NCBI GenBank assembly: GCA_949128115.1
Contig: OX421964.1
Location: forward strand, 18,190,892-18,254,891
Direction: 5' to 3'
Length of the DNA stretch: 64,000 bases
DNA from: Anaspis maculata
Lineage: Eukaryota > Arthropoda > Insecta > Coleoptera > Scraptiidae
Position numbers and translations under genes: made by a program. Positions 1 to 10,517 of the stretch are shown here, piece after piece. The notes beneath the pieces were generated by a model, which searched no databases, had not been told where the DNA came from, and saw only the letters and a list, made by a program, of their open reading frames with translations. Position 1 is the stretch's first letter; each line of letters begins with the position of its first letter.

Positions 1-274
1 TTAACACGACAACTTGATGGTCGGCAGTTCTGATGTGCCGGTCGCGAGGCAAATTGTTGGAATCATCGTCATCATTATTGGACACAATTAACTCCTTCAT
101 GGAGCCAAAATTGAGTAGCTTGGAATTCTTATAGCTCAGTTTTATTATTTTCACTTTGCAAACGACATCACTTCTATTCTCGGGTGCTGGGAAGGCGAAG
201 GGCCCACTGTTGGCTCTTAGAGAGAATCGTTGATAGTGTGAATTCAGTAACTGGATCAGGTTGACAGTATAATT
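1..274 (-). CDS. Exon-like open frame, left palindrome copy, cut by window edge
   Basis: Reverse-complement twin of 7273-7546. Whether its sequence diverges from the right copy beyond position 1 cannot be seen; that would define the true palindrome boundary. Confidence 0.3.
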
Positions 275-553
275 CTAGTTATTGTAGTTGTGATGAGAAC
301 ATTCCAGGTGAGTACTACAAAAAAAAAAATCAAAAATTGTATGTTATGTCTAACAGGATATTATAATACAAGTTTCATAAGACATAGTATTGTTGGGGGG
401 TACGGAAAATGAACGAGTGAATATGCCTCCACGACCGTGAGGCTTATTGTTTGTAGGTATATGCATTTCAACTACCTGAGAAGTCGCACCCAAAATAACG
501 GCTCTTGCCAACAGGGAATTGGTTGAAGGCCTTTTTTCTTATAATTTATAAGG

Positions 554-835
554 TTATGACGGTATTACGGGAGCATAATTATTGAAAATAAAACATGCTA
601 ATTGTCGCAAGGCCCTTAAGGTCGTGAGTGGCGTGACAATATCCACCATGTAAACCGTGGTAATAAGTTTGAATTTGAACAATCTATACTGTTTATCCGC
701 GTAACCAGTCTTTTTTCCATCAACTGTAGTCATTCCACAGAGTTTTAACAAGAGATTGATTTTTTTTTTCAATAAAGTTTGACCATCGAGTCTGTGGGTG
801 ATATATTTTTTTTTTTTTGCATAAGCATGAGACAT
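554..835 (-). CDS. Hypothetical 93-residue ORF, left palindrome copy
   Basis: Mirror of 6712-6993 with the same predicted peptide. Retention of the frame in both arms says little, because the arms are almost identical. Confidence 0.2.
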   Translation of the reverse strand: MSHAYAKKKKYITHRLDGQTLLKKKINLLLKLCGMTTVDGKKTGYADKQYRLFKFKLITTVYMVDIVTPLTTLRALRQLACFIFNNYAPVIPS

Positions 836-2117
836 TACATTGAAAAAGATCGATGGAATTGGCTTAGCTTTGCGTGGGGTAGGTATAATATACAGCGAGC
901 CGCGGCTTTGCAGTCGTTTCCAAAAATCCGGAACTATCGACCAGGGGCCTGTATCGAAATAGAATTTTTTTTGTCAAAAGAGAGTTAAATTTTTTTCTAA
1001 ATATAACCCGTACATATAGTAATGTGTTTCCATAAAAATATGTACTTAAATAAATGAATTGTCCGCATAAACATAGTGAAAATTAAACTTACACGAAAAA
1101 CACAAACACGGCACAGCACCAACCCATGAGGCTGCTAGATAACGAATGCAAACGCACCACCACCACCTGTCGACTGGGTGGTTGTTCGTAACTTCTTACC
1201 TGAAAAGCCCTGAGCTATTAATTTTTTTTACCTGAAAGATCGTGTCTGAACAGGAATTTTTAGTATCATATGCACATATTCACGGAGCCAGCAGATAATC
1301 AATAATTATTATATAAATAGAAACTTTATTTAAAAATTACTTTGTGCTTATCACATAATGCTCCGACTTGAAAAATATCAGCGCTGAATTTTGTCAGTCC
1401 AGTACGGCAATGTAAAAATAAAAAAATATAAAAGATATAAGTATTTAGGAGCTCAATGTGTTGAAAAGATGTTTTAATAAAAACTATTAACATATGGACA
1501 AATTTACATAAAAATACCTAATGTTTTTCAATGCTCAAAGGTATTAGCCTAAAATGTTAGCGATTATCGATTGCATTGAGTACACCTGCCTACTGAAATT
1601 TTTCAAGTACCTGAGGGTCTAATATAAACGACTCTAGCATGCCAGCATTTTATAAGAATTTTCTACTTGACCGACCTTGAATTTTCAATAAATACCCTTT
1701 GATTACCAGGTTGAGAAAGAACGAATGAATACGAGAGGTAGCCAGTAGTGTAGGTAGCGCGACCGAAGAAATTAACAAGAGAGTTTTGCAGCATTGCCCA
1801 CCCGCTGACGAGTGCTCTTCAAGCTACAAATATCTCCGGATCAAATATGTACCAAGCCATATGCGTAGTATCAGAATGGTGCATCTTAATACTTAACTCG
1901 GCCCTTTCAGGATGTACCTATGGGAGAAGTTTGTGCAAATAAAAATACGCACTAGTTATTGGTTACAGCTTTGTTCATTTCAGATTTTTAAACAGTTCCA
2001 TACTCCTATCCTTACCTTAGATATGAAAGATTTTATTGTATCTATCTATGTACTAACAAGACTCTAAGAATTTTCATTCACATGTTCGAAAATATTTGCA
2101 GTCATTTCTTACAATAA

Positions 2118-2825
2118 TTAAAGGGTTTGACTGTCGAAGAGACAAATATGGTTTCGCCAGCTAATGATGTTGGATATAAGAATCCAAGCTCGCATAGAAG
2201 GTCGAACGCAACCCGTTGACGCCTCTAATATTATTATCCCACTTTCTCGTCGTCTTCCTTCCAATAAAAGTACCTCGCCAACATTAGCACTTTTGGAAGT
2301 TTTTAAATACACTAACTTATCTGTAACTGCGCCTGGGTCGGTAGGACAGCCATATTCTTCATTTTTTTCAATTCACTGAAATTCTTTGCCACTTCTTTTG
2401 AGGCTGGAACCTAACTTGGAGAGATTTCTATAGGTCCTTATTGGTGCAGATTGACCTTTTGTCGAGAATCCAAATCGGTAGCAAGAAGCATCATGGACAA
2501 AGTCGTCATCACTCATTTCATCATACATTGTCTCACCGCTGTCCGTCGTTTTCAGATTTTGAGAGAAGGTTACTTCTAATTGATAAGATCTCGAGTGTAT
2601 TGCAGATGTAGATGAACTGGTTCCGCACCTACGACGTTGGAATTTTTTTTGTGTCCATACTTGTTTTGTTGAAGATATGTTAGCTCGGGACATATTCTTC
2701 AAGAAAACTGAGCTATTTTCAATATTTTGTAGGATATATGCGATGGCAAGGCCTTCTTCTCTTTAGTTTCTCGCACCAAGCGTGCTAACATAGACTTTAA
2801 AATACCGAAAACTCGGGCACTTGTT
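2118..2825 (-). pseudogene. Protein-like open frame with one in-frame TGA, left palindrome copy
   Basis: Mirror of 4722-5429, reading leftward. The frame runs about 236 codons and is broken by a single TGA at 2373-2375. I do not recognise the family. The two copies point away from each other, so about 1.9 kb of palindrome centre would be a shared upstream region. See 4722-5429 for the content. Confidence 0.35.
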
Positions 2826-3088
2826 CTAACCTAGGTCTCTCGGAGGACTTTGGTTATAGCGCTTTGAATTTTTTCGGAAATATTTCTCTTGCTTTCTGCA
2901 GCTCTACCTTCTATCGTTATCAAAAGCTCGATCATTTCTGGATATTTTGCTCCCGCTCATTCAAATCTACAGATACTCTTCATTTCACGTTTTACTTATC
3001 TCAGCATGATGAATAATCTCACCATTATTTTGTCTCCATCGATTGTCCCCTTTCAGTGTCCACTTCAATGTCACCTTTGTACTCTTCA

Positions 3089-3225
3089 ATTGTCCCTAAC
3101 GTGTCCCTAACGTGTCCCTAACGTGTCTCTAACGTGTCCCTAACGTGTCTCTAACGTGTCCCTAACGTGTCTCTAACGTGTCCCCAACGTGTCCCTAACG
3201 TGTACTTTAACGTGTTCCCTAACTT
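3089..3225. repeat. 11-bp minisatellite (unit gtgtccctaac), left arm
   Basis: About twelve tandem units of gtgtccctaac / gtgtctctaac, with the last few units diverged. The unit superficially resembles a telomeric CCTAA repeat, but the period is 11 and it is internal. The mirrored array at about 4325-4455 has the same number of units and differs only at c/t positions in some units. Confidence 0.9.
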
Positions 3226-3440
3226 GAGTGAAGCGGATCGAACGTGCGGCGATAAAAACGCGCTTGACTAAAAATGCGCTTGACTGAAGCCACTCTGGAC
3301 CCGATCGAAACTCGAGCAGATTGAAAGCTGCGATCGAAACGCAGTCACTGCTAGAGACCAGCGTATACCGACAAGTCCTAGCGAACAGCCTATAACGTTA
3401 ACTCCTAGTTGCCGGCCTATGCTGATAGCGACAGCACAAG

Positions 3441-3632
3441 TGATCAGGTTAGGAGTATAGAGACTTAGCGGTTGAAGCATGACGACTCGGCGGGCAGAGC
3501 ATGACGACTCAAAAGGCCGACGTATGCAGACTTTGCCAGTGGACAGCGTATAGCGAGAAGTTCTAGTAGTCATGCTCTGTCTGCCAAGTCGTCATGCTTT
3601 AACCGCTAAGTCTCTATACTCCTAACCTGATC
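3441..3632. repeat. Inner 190-bp imperfect hairpin, left arm copy
   Basis: The segment opens with tgatcaggttaggagtatag and closes with its reverse complement ending in cctgatc. The two ends also share a 'gcatgacgact' element in inverted orientation. It is therefore a palindrome inside an arm of the larger palindrome. Its partner lies at 3915-4106. The single strand could form a cruciform of roughly 50-bp stem on its own. Confidence 0.85.
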
Positions 3633-3640
3633 CTCCTCAC

Positions 3641-3914
3641 CATTATTTTGTCTCCATCGATTGTCCCCTTTCAGTGTCCACTTCAATGTCACCTTTGTAC
3701 TCTTCAATTGTCCCTAACGTGTCCCTAACGTGTCCCTAACGTGTCTCTAACGTGTCCCTAACGTGTCTCTAACGTGTCCCTAACGTGTCTCTAACGTGTC
3801 CCTCACGTGTCCCCTATGTCACTTCTAATGTCCCATATGTTCCATGTGTCTCCTTCAACTGTCTGTTTGTCAATTAAATGATTCAATTTGCTTTTGTTTA
3901 TACCGTGTCACAAT
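3641..3914. repeat. Palindrome spacer carrying a third, direct copy of the 11-bp array and its flank
   Basis: Bases 3641-3800 repeat the left-arm sequence from about 3019 in the same orientation, including the flank 'caccattattttgtctcc' and about eight 11-bp units. The remainder (about 3800-3904) is unique within the palindrome. Its end (3861-3904, gtcaattaaatgattcaatt) resembles 8601-8644, just beyond the 130-bp satellite, suggesting a shared repeat family. Confidence 0.8.
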
Positions 3915-4106
3915 GATCAGGTCAGTAGTATAGAGACTTAGCGGTTGAAGCATGACGACTCGGCGGGCAGAGCATGACGACTCAAAAGGCCGACGTATGC
4001 AGACTTTGCCAGTGGACAGCGTATAGCGAGAAGTTCTAGTAGTCATGCTCTGTCTGCCAAGTCGTCATGCTTTAACCGCTAAGTCTCTATACTCCTAACC
4101 TGATCA
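3915..4106. repeat. Inner 190-bp imperfect hairpin, right arm copy
   Basis: Mirror of 3441-3632 with a few substitutions (ggtcagtag here, where the left copy implies ggttaggag). It forms the inner edge of the right arm and abuts the 282-bp spacer. Confidence 0.85.
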
Positions 4107-4324
4107 CTTGTGCTGTCGCTATCAGCATAGGCCGGCAACTAGGAGTTAACGTTATAGGCTGTTCGCTAGGACTTGTCGGTATACGCTGGTCTCTAGCAGT
4201 GACTGCGTTTCGATCGCAGCTTTCAATCTGCTCGAGTTTCGATCGGGTCCAGAGTGGCTTCAGTCAAGCGCATTTTTAGTCAAGCGCGTTTTTATCGCCG
4301 CACGTTCGATCCGCTTCACTCAAG

Positions 4325-4455
4325 TTAGGGAACACGTTAAAGTACACGTTAGGGACACGTTGGGGACACGTTAGAGACACGTTAGGGACACGTTAGGGAC
4401 ACGTTAGGGACACGTTAGGGACACGTTAGGGACACGTTAGGGACACGTTAGGGAC
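4325..4455. repeat. 11-bp minisatellite, right arm (inverted)
   Basis: Reverse-complement array (unit gttagggacac) matching 3089-3225 unit for unit. Equal copy number in both arms implies either very recent duplication or ongoing arm-to-arm conversion. Confidence 0.9.
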
Positions 4456-4721
4456 AATTGAAGAGTACAAAGGTGACATTGAAGTGGACACTGAAAGGGG
4501 ACAATCGATGGAGACAAAATAATGGTGAGATTATTCATCATGCTGAGATAAGTAAAACGTGAAATGAAGAGTATCTGTATATTTGAATGAGCGGGAGCAA
4601 AATATCCAGAAATGATCGAGCTTTTGATAACGATAGAAGGTAGAGCTGCAGAAAGCAAGAGAAATATTTCCGAAAAAATTCAAAGCGCTATAACTAAAGT
4701 CCTTCGAGAGACCTAGGTTAG

Positions 4722-5429
4722 AACAAGTGCCCGAGTTTTCGGTATTTTAAAGTCTATGTTAGCACGCTTGGTGCGAGAAACTAAAGAGAAGAAGGCCTTG
4801 CCATCGCATATATCCTACAAAATATTGAAAATAGCTCAGTTTTCTTGAAGAATATGTCCCGAGCTAACATATCTTCAACAAAACAAGTATGGACACAAAA
4901 AAAATTCCAACGTCGTAGGTGCGGAACCAGTTCATCTACATCTGCAATACACTCGAGATCTTATCAATTAGAAGTAACCTTCTCTCAAAATCTGAAAACG
5001 ACGGACAGCGGTGAGACAATGTATGATGAAATGAGTGATGACGACTTTGTCCATGATGCTTCTTGCTACCGATTTGGATTCTCGACAAAAGGTCAATCTG
5101 CACCAATAAGGACCTATAGAAATCTCTCCAAGTTAGGTTCCAGCCTCAAAAGAAGTGGCAAAGAATTTCAGTGAATTGAAAAAAATGAAGAATATGGCTG
5201 TCCTACCGACCCAGGCGCAGTTACAGATAAGTTAGTGTATTTAAAAACTTCCAAAAGTGCTAATGTTGGCGAGGTACTTTTATTGGAAGGAAGACGACGA
5301 GAAAGTGGGATAATAATATTAGAGGCGTCAACGGGTTGCGTTCGACCTTCTATGCGAGCTTGGATTCTTATATCCAACATCATTAGCTGGCGAAACCATA
5401 TTTGTCTCTTCGACAGTCAAACTCTTTAA
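4722..5429 (+). pseudogene. Protein-like open frame with one in-frame TGA, right palindrome copy
   Basis: The frame opens after a TAG at 4719-4721, which could equally be a splice acceptor (cctaggttag). It runs to a TAA at 5427-5429, interrupted only by TGA at 5172-5174. The first part contains LKREGLAIAYILQN, a Ser/Thr/Arg-rich linker, and the acidic stretch YDEMSDDDFVHD. After the TGA come GEVLLLEGRRRESG and a hydrophobic stretch near MRAWILISNIISW. No family is recognised. A gap this long in AT-rich DNA suggests former or current coding use. Alternatives are an exon spliced before the TGA, or transposon-derived sequence. No start is supported: the first ATG is at 4854, well inside the frame. 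Confidence 0.35.
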
Positions 5430-6419
5430 TTATTGTAAGAAATGACTGCAAATATTTTCGAACATGTGAATGAAAATTCTTAGAGTCTTGTTAGTACATA
5501 GATAGATACAATAAAATCTTTCATATCTAAGGTAAGGATAGGAGTATGGAACTGTTTAAAAATCTGAAATGAACAAAGCTGTAACCAATAACTAGTGCGT
5601 ATTTTTATTTGCACAAACTTCTCCCATAGGTACATCCTGAAAGGGCCGAGTTAAGTATTAAGATGCACCATTCTGATACTACGCATATGGCTTGGTACAT
5701 ATTTGATCCGGAGATATTTGTAGCTTGAAGAGCACTCGTCAGCGGGTGGGCAATGCTGCAAAACTCTCTTGTTAATTTCTTCGGTCGCGCTACCTACACT
5801 ACTGGCTACCTCTCGTATTCATTCGTTCTTTCTCAACCTGGTAATCAAAGGGTATTTATTGAAAATTCAAGGTCGGTCAAGTAGAAAATTCTTATAAAAT
5901 GCTGGCATGCTAGAGTCGTTTATATTAGACCCTCAGGTACTTGAAAAATTTCAGTAGGCAGGTGTACTCAATGCAATCGATAATCGCTAACATTTTAGGC
6001 TAATACCTTTGAGCATTGAAAAACATTAGGTATTTTTATGTAAATTTGTCCATATGTTAATAGTTTTTATTAAAACATCTTTTCAACACATTGAGCTCCT
6101 AAATACTTATATCTTTTATATTTTTTTATTTTTACATTGCCGTACTGGACTGACAAAATTCAGCGCTGATATTTTTCAAGTCGGAGCATTATGTGATAAG
6201 CACAAAGTAATTTTTAAATAAAGTTTCTATTTATATAATAATTATTGATTATCTGCTGGCTCCGTGAATATGTGCATATGATACTAAAAATTCCTGTTCA
6301 GACACGATCTTTCAGGTAAAAAAAATTAATAGCTCAGGGCTTTTCAGGTAAGAAGTTACGAACAACCACCCAGTCGACAGGTGGTGGTGGTGCGTTTGCA
6401 TTCGTTATCTAGCAGCCTC

Positions 6420-6683
6420 ATGGGTTGGTGCTGTGCCGTGTTTGTGTTTTTCGTGTAAGTTTAATTTTCACTATGTTTATGCGGACAATTCATTTATTTA
6501 AGTACATATTTTTATGGAAACACATTACTATATGTACGGGTTATATTTAGAAAAAAATTTAACTCTCTTTTGACAAAAAAAATTCTATTTCGATACAGGC
6601 CCCTGGTCGATAGTTCCGGATTTTTGGAAACGACTGCAAAGCCGCGGCTCGCTGTATATTATACCTACCCCACGCAAAGCTAA
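6420..6683 (+). CDS. Candidate two-exon short secreted peptide (39 residues)
   Basis: ATG at 6420 starts MGWCCAVFVFF, a signal-peptide-like run. It is cut at 6454 by a textbook donor (gtaagt, 6455-6460). An acceptor (tttcgatacag) ends at 6598, giving a 144-bp intron. Joining restores phase and continues VPLVDSSGFLETTAKP to a TAA at 6681-6683. The mirror copy lies at 864-1127 on the minus strand. The coincidence of ATG, hydrophobic leader, donor, acceptor and phase is suggestive, but the product is short and the model was picked by eye. Confidence 0.2.
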
Positions 6684-6711
6684 GCCAATTCCATCGATCT
6701 TTTTCAATGTA

Positions 6712-6993
6712 ATGTCTCATGCTTATGCAAAAAAAAAAAAATATATCACCCACAGACTCGATGGTCAAACTTTATTGAAAAAAAAAATCAATCTCTTGTT
6801 AAAACTCTGTGGAATGACTACAGTTGATGGAAAAAAGACTGGTTACGCGGATAAACAGTATAGATTGTTCAAATTCAAACTTATTACCACGGTTTACATG
6901 GTGGATATTGTCACGCCACTCACGACCTTAAGGGCCTTGCGACAATTAGCATGTTTTATTTTCAATAATTATGCTCCCGTAATACCGTCATAA
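6712..6993 (+). CDS. Hypothetical 93-residue ORF, faintly odorant-receptor-like N-terminus
   Basis: ATG-initiated and closed by TAA. After a Lys-run, residues 26-65 read LLLKLCGM, then a basic stretch and YRLFKFKLITTVYMV. This recalls the start of insect odorant receptors (a 'LKLCG' segment followed by a first hydrophobic helix), but only one helix is present and a receptor would be about 400 residues. This is a weak resemblance, not an assignment. The mirror copy is identical in length at 554-835. Alternative: a chance ORF duplicated with the palindrome. Confidence 0.2.
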   Translation: MSHAYAKKKKYITHRLDGQTLLKKKINLLLKLCGMTTVDGKKTGYADKQYRLFKFKLITTVYMVDIVTPLTTLRALRQLACFIFNNYAPVIPS

Positions 6994-7272
6994 CCTTATA
7001 AATTATAAGAAAAAAGGCCTTCAACCAATTCCCTGTTGGCAAGAGCCGTTATTTTGGGTGCGACTTCTCAGGTAGTTGAAATGCATATACCTACAAACAA
7101 TAAGCCTCACGGTCGTGGAGGCATATTCACTCGTTCATTTTCCGTACCCCCCAACAATACTATGTCTTATGAAACTTGTATTATAATATCCTGTTAGACA
7201 TAACATACAATTTTTGATTTTTTTTTTTGTAGTACTCACCTGGAATGTTCTCATCACAACTACAATAACTAG

Positions 7273-7596
7273 AATTATACTGTCAACCTGATCCAGTTAC
7301 TGAATTCACACTATCAACGATTCTCTCTAAGAGCCAACAGTGGGCCCTTCGCCTTCCCAGCACCCGAGAATAGAAGTGATGTCGTTTGCAAAGTGAAAAT
7401 AATAAAACTGAGCTATAAGAATTCCAAGCTACTCAATTTTGGCTCCATGAAGGAGTTAATTGTGTCCAATAATGATGACGATGATTCCAACAATTTGCCT
7501 CGCGACCGGCACATCAGAACTGCCGACCATCAAGTTGTCGTGTTAAGTGTACTTCGACTTTGGGTGAATGATGTTTGTACTGAGAAATTGTATTAA
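7273..7596 (+). CDS. Exon-like open frame spanning the right edge of the palindrome
   Basis: Open from 7273, directly after an acceptor-like 'ataactag', for 107 codons to a TAA. Content includes NSGPFAFPAPENRSDVVCKV, then FGSMKELIVSNNDDDD and RDRHIRTADHQVV. It looks like coding sequence, with an acidic cluster, but no family is recognised. There is no ATG until 7447. A donor-like gttaagt lies at 7541-7547, exactly at the arm limit visible here. The left-arm mirror (1-274, minus strand) is cut by the window start. Confidence 0.3.
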   Translation, partial: NYTVNLIQLLNSHYQRFSLRANSGPFAFPAPENRSDVVCKVKIIKLSYKNSKLLNFGSMKELIVSNNDDDDSNNLPRDRHIRTADHQVVVLSVLRLWVNDVCTEKLY

Positions 7597-8530
7597 AAAT
7601 GTACCTCGATTACAGGTCATTGATATTTGTGTGATCAACCCTATAAATTCGTTTATTATAATTTGTTTGTGCCTCAATTCAAATTTCAAATAATTTTATA
7701 TGGTATAATCAACTAAGAAATTGTATTAAAAGTACCTACTCCTATTTTAAAGTATTCAATGTTTGTGTAATCAGCTATAAAAATCGCTCATGAACACCTG
7801 TTTTGGCCTTATTTGAATTTCGCGTAATTGCCTATGTAAGTAACTAAGAAATTGTATTGAATGTACCTACTTCGATTTTGAGTAATTCAAGTTTGTATTA
7901 TTCAACACTGTAAATTTGTTTATGATCACCTCTTCGTGCCCTATTTTGAATTTCATGTAATTGTATATTATGTAATCAACTAAGAAATAGTCAAATGTAC
8001 TTCGATTTTATGTTCGTGTGCATATCTTCTATGTATAATCAACTATGTAAATTTGTTTATTATCACCTGTTTGTGCCTTATTTCAAATTTTATGTAATGG
8101 TATGCGGTAATCAGCTGGGAAATTGTATCAAATGTACTTCGATTTCAAGTGAATAATGTCTGTATACTTAGCTATGAAAAGTCATTCATGCTCACCTGTT
8201 TGTACCTTATTTTAAGTTTCACGTAATTGTCTATGTAAGCAACTAAGAACATGTATTAGATGTTTTTCGATTATAGGTAGTTGATGCCTGTATACTCAGC
8301 TATGAAAAATCGTTCACGATCACCTGTTTGTGCCTTATTTCAATTTGACGTAATTGTCTATGTAAGCAACTAAGAAATTTTATCGAACGTACTTCGATTT
8401 CAAGTAATTTTAGTAATCAATGTTTTTATGTATAATCAATACTGTAAATTTGTTTATGATCACCTGTTTGTGCTTTATTTTGAATTTAATATAATTGTCT
8501 ATGTAAGCAGTTATGTGAATTAAACTACGA
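7560..8530. repeat. Degenerate tandem satellite, about seven copies of a ~130-bp unit
   Basis: The motif aactaagaaattgtatt followed by gtacttcgatt recurs near 7583, 7716, 7843, 7979, 8115, 8240 and 8369. The motif 'cacctgtttgtgcctta' recurs in the same register (7798, 7927, 8065, 8193, 8320, 8459). Spacing is 125-136 bp. Divergence between copies is much higher than between the palindrome arms, so this array is older. It starts within 20 bp of the palindrome edge. Confidence 0.85.
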
Positions 8531-8812
8531 ATAAATCATGATGTTGAGGTCTTACCCTGAACTGTATGTAATTATTGTCCATGTAACTAGCACAGTATAT
8601 TGGTCTGTCAATAAAATGGTTCTATTTGCTTGCGTTTATATACCAAAAATAACTATTGAAACCAAACCACTTGAGAGTTTGCAAGGGTTAAGATACAATG
8701 AGGAGTGCTTCAGTAGGTATAGGGAATTCAAACATCCCGCGCTTTCAAGCTAACAAATGTCTCCTGCCAAACACAATCTGTGACCCAACCTGTCAAATCC
8801 AAATTCCACGTA
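8531..8812. other. Unassigned stretch after the satellite
   Basis: AT-rich and without a credible gene. Bases 8601-8644 resemble the end of the palindrome spacer (3861-3904). Confidence 0.5.
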
Positions 8813-9061
8813 CTTTTCAAATTTCCCGCACGTTAAAATCCCCCACATGTCAAATGCCGGTAATACAGAATAAATGCTTGACGATCAGTCAAAAAAGTCA
8901 CTAGATTCAGTGATAATAACCAAAAGTCACCAGATAAACTAAAAACTTTTCAAATTTCCCGCGCCACCTGTCAAATGCCGGTAATGCAGATCCAATGCTT
9001 AACGACCTGTCAAAAAAGTCACTAGATTCAGTGTTGCCAACCAAAAGTCACCAGATAAAAG
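8813..9061. repeat. Tandem duplication, two ~120-130-bp units
   Basis: 'cttttcaaatttcccgc', 'caaatgccggtaat', 'gtcaaaaaagtcactagatt' and 'ccaaaagtcaccagataaa' occur in the same order in 8813-8940 and 8947-9061. The two copies differ by small indels and substitutions. Confidence 0.85.
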
Positions 9062-9095
9062 TCCCTAGAAACGTCTGGCTCAACTGACCCCGTAC

Positions 9096-9604
9096 CTACT
9101 GGCGTACCCAAATTCATGAACAAATGAGGAGGGGGAGGGGGAGATCGAGGAGGTTTTGTGTATATTTTAAAGATCGAGTTTGTTCTGGGAGATCGCAGCT
9201 ACTAAAAACTGGGGCCGCAGGCAAAAATTTCCGAGCATAGTGATAATAAAATTGACATTAATAAGCAGAAAAAAGAAAGCCTCCCGAATTCATTTTGTTT
9301 TCTTCCCTTCGAGGTTCAGTCAAAACTCAAAAGTGCAAAACTATTCGAAAAACATGACCTAAATTCTGTCCAGTAGGTATCAAGCAATCAATCAAATGAT
9401 GATATTGAGCCGCCTTGGAGCCTTAGCTAGCTCTTTAAAAATTTCGCCAGGGGATAGGTGTGGACGTCAGGGGACACATCATACATTTTTTTTGTATTGC
9501 GCATGAAGTTTTTGGGGGATAATATATCAAATTTTCTCCTGTTAGTCGAAGCCTTAGAAGGAGAATTATCCCCTTCATTCCTCCCCAGTTAGTACGCCCC
9601 TGCT
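9096..9604. mobile_element. Possible degraded hAT-like element with G-rich ends
   Basis: The left end (ctactggcgtaccc, followed by a run of gaggaggggga) and the right end (ccccagttagtacgcccctg) form a loose inverted pair around 'ggcgtac'. This is a pattern common to insect hAT MITEs. I see no convincing 8-bp target duplication and no transposase. An ORF-like stretch at 9180-9362 is not credible. Confidence 0.3.
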
Positions 9605-10301
9605 TCTCTCTATGACTTCACTCGAACTCCCTATAGTTGATTCAGAAGCAGTTTTCAAAAAAAAAACGATCATGACAACAGATTGGTTTTAATAGTATAA
9701 AGTGAACTCTTCTCTACGTATCTATTTTACAGAACTATAAACTTCACGATGCAATCTTCGATTTTTATGGATTTATACCTATCTGCCTCTACTGTCATTA
9801 CTAACAGGGTATTTAGTCATTCTATTCTCCAATCATCGACATCGTAGACCAACTTTTGGTTCTGGCGGAGCCTGGAGGTTCTAGCCCTCAGCAGTAATGA
9901 TCTACCTATTCACTGTTAGGAATACATCTACTATTTTACTCATAACCATGTACCTACCTAGCTCATAGGTGCTCAAAAATTGAAATTAGAGAAATTTTTT
10001 TGCCATAACTCCACCCACTCATTGTTTGGTTGGATGCATTATTCTGGAATTTATCTTCTGAAGCTACCATTTCTTCTTTTTCCTGCGGAGTAGGTAATGA
10101 GTTACTTCTCGCCCTTTTCCATAGTATATGTAATGAATCAATTACCATAGTGGTTGTGAGTTGTGAGTAATAGTACATTACATACCGAGACGGAAAGAAG
10201 TTTATTACAGACAAGAGCCTGAGCCAAGGTAGCTGCACAGCGCGCCGCGAGCCGATAATTCGTAATGGTTGATTTTCCAACTTTTTTAAAAGCTAGTAAG
10301 A
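9605..10301. other. No recognisable gene
   Basis: AT-rich unique sequence with several 'tacctac' words. Short open frames are present but none has protein-like composition. Confidence 0.5.
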
Positions 10302-10309
10302 TCAATTAC

Positions 10310-10517
10310 CAGTGCCGGATTTGAGCACGGGCGATAGGGGCGACCGCCCTGAGGCCCCCACATGTTACCACGATTTTAGGGCCTCCACAAATTCAAATTT
10401 ACTAGAAAAATACCTTATTTATTATTATTATTCCTAATATTATTCCTAAAAGCTCAACTTGAGGCCTCCACAAAATACTGTCGCCCCAGGGCCTCCACAT
10501 TTTTGAATCCGGCACTG
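10310..10517. mobile_element. 208-bp hAT-type MITE with 8-bp target duplication
   Basis: Perfect 12-bp terminal inverted repeats (cagtgccggatt and aatccggcactg) bound the element. The flanks are tcaattac (10302-10309) and tcaattat (10518-10525), an 8-bp target-site duplication with one mismatch. An 8-bp duplication with a CAGTG terminus is the hAT superfamily signature. The interior repeats 'gggcctccaca' and has no coding capacity, so it is non-autonomous. Confidence 0.85.

Larger units (their letters stand above)
1..7546. repeat. 7.5-kb near-perfect palindrome (3.63-kb inverted arms, 282-bp spacer)
   Basis: Base n on the + strand pairs with base 7547-n from position 1 to 3632, so the arms 1-3632 and 3915-7546 are reverse complements with no net length difference at any point I checked. 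Only scattered substitutions separate them. Examples are two differences near 2840/4705, L versus I in the 73-codon frame at 2889-3110 versus 4437-4658, and two units of the 11-bp array. The non-symmetrical spacer is 3633-3914. The window starts inside the left arm, so the outer boundary is not visible; the right arm may also run past 7546. This could be a recent inverted duplication, a large fold-back element, or a long-read or assembly hairpin artefact. The substitutions argue mildly against an artefact. Confidence 0.95.

Noticed and set aside
3089..3225. Telomere-like array (CCCTAA-containing units)
   Set aside because: The period is 11 bp with an invariant 'cgtgt' part, the array is internal and mirrored, and the typical arthropod telomere repeat TTAGG is absent.
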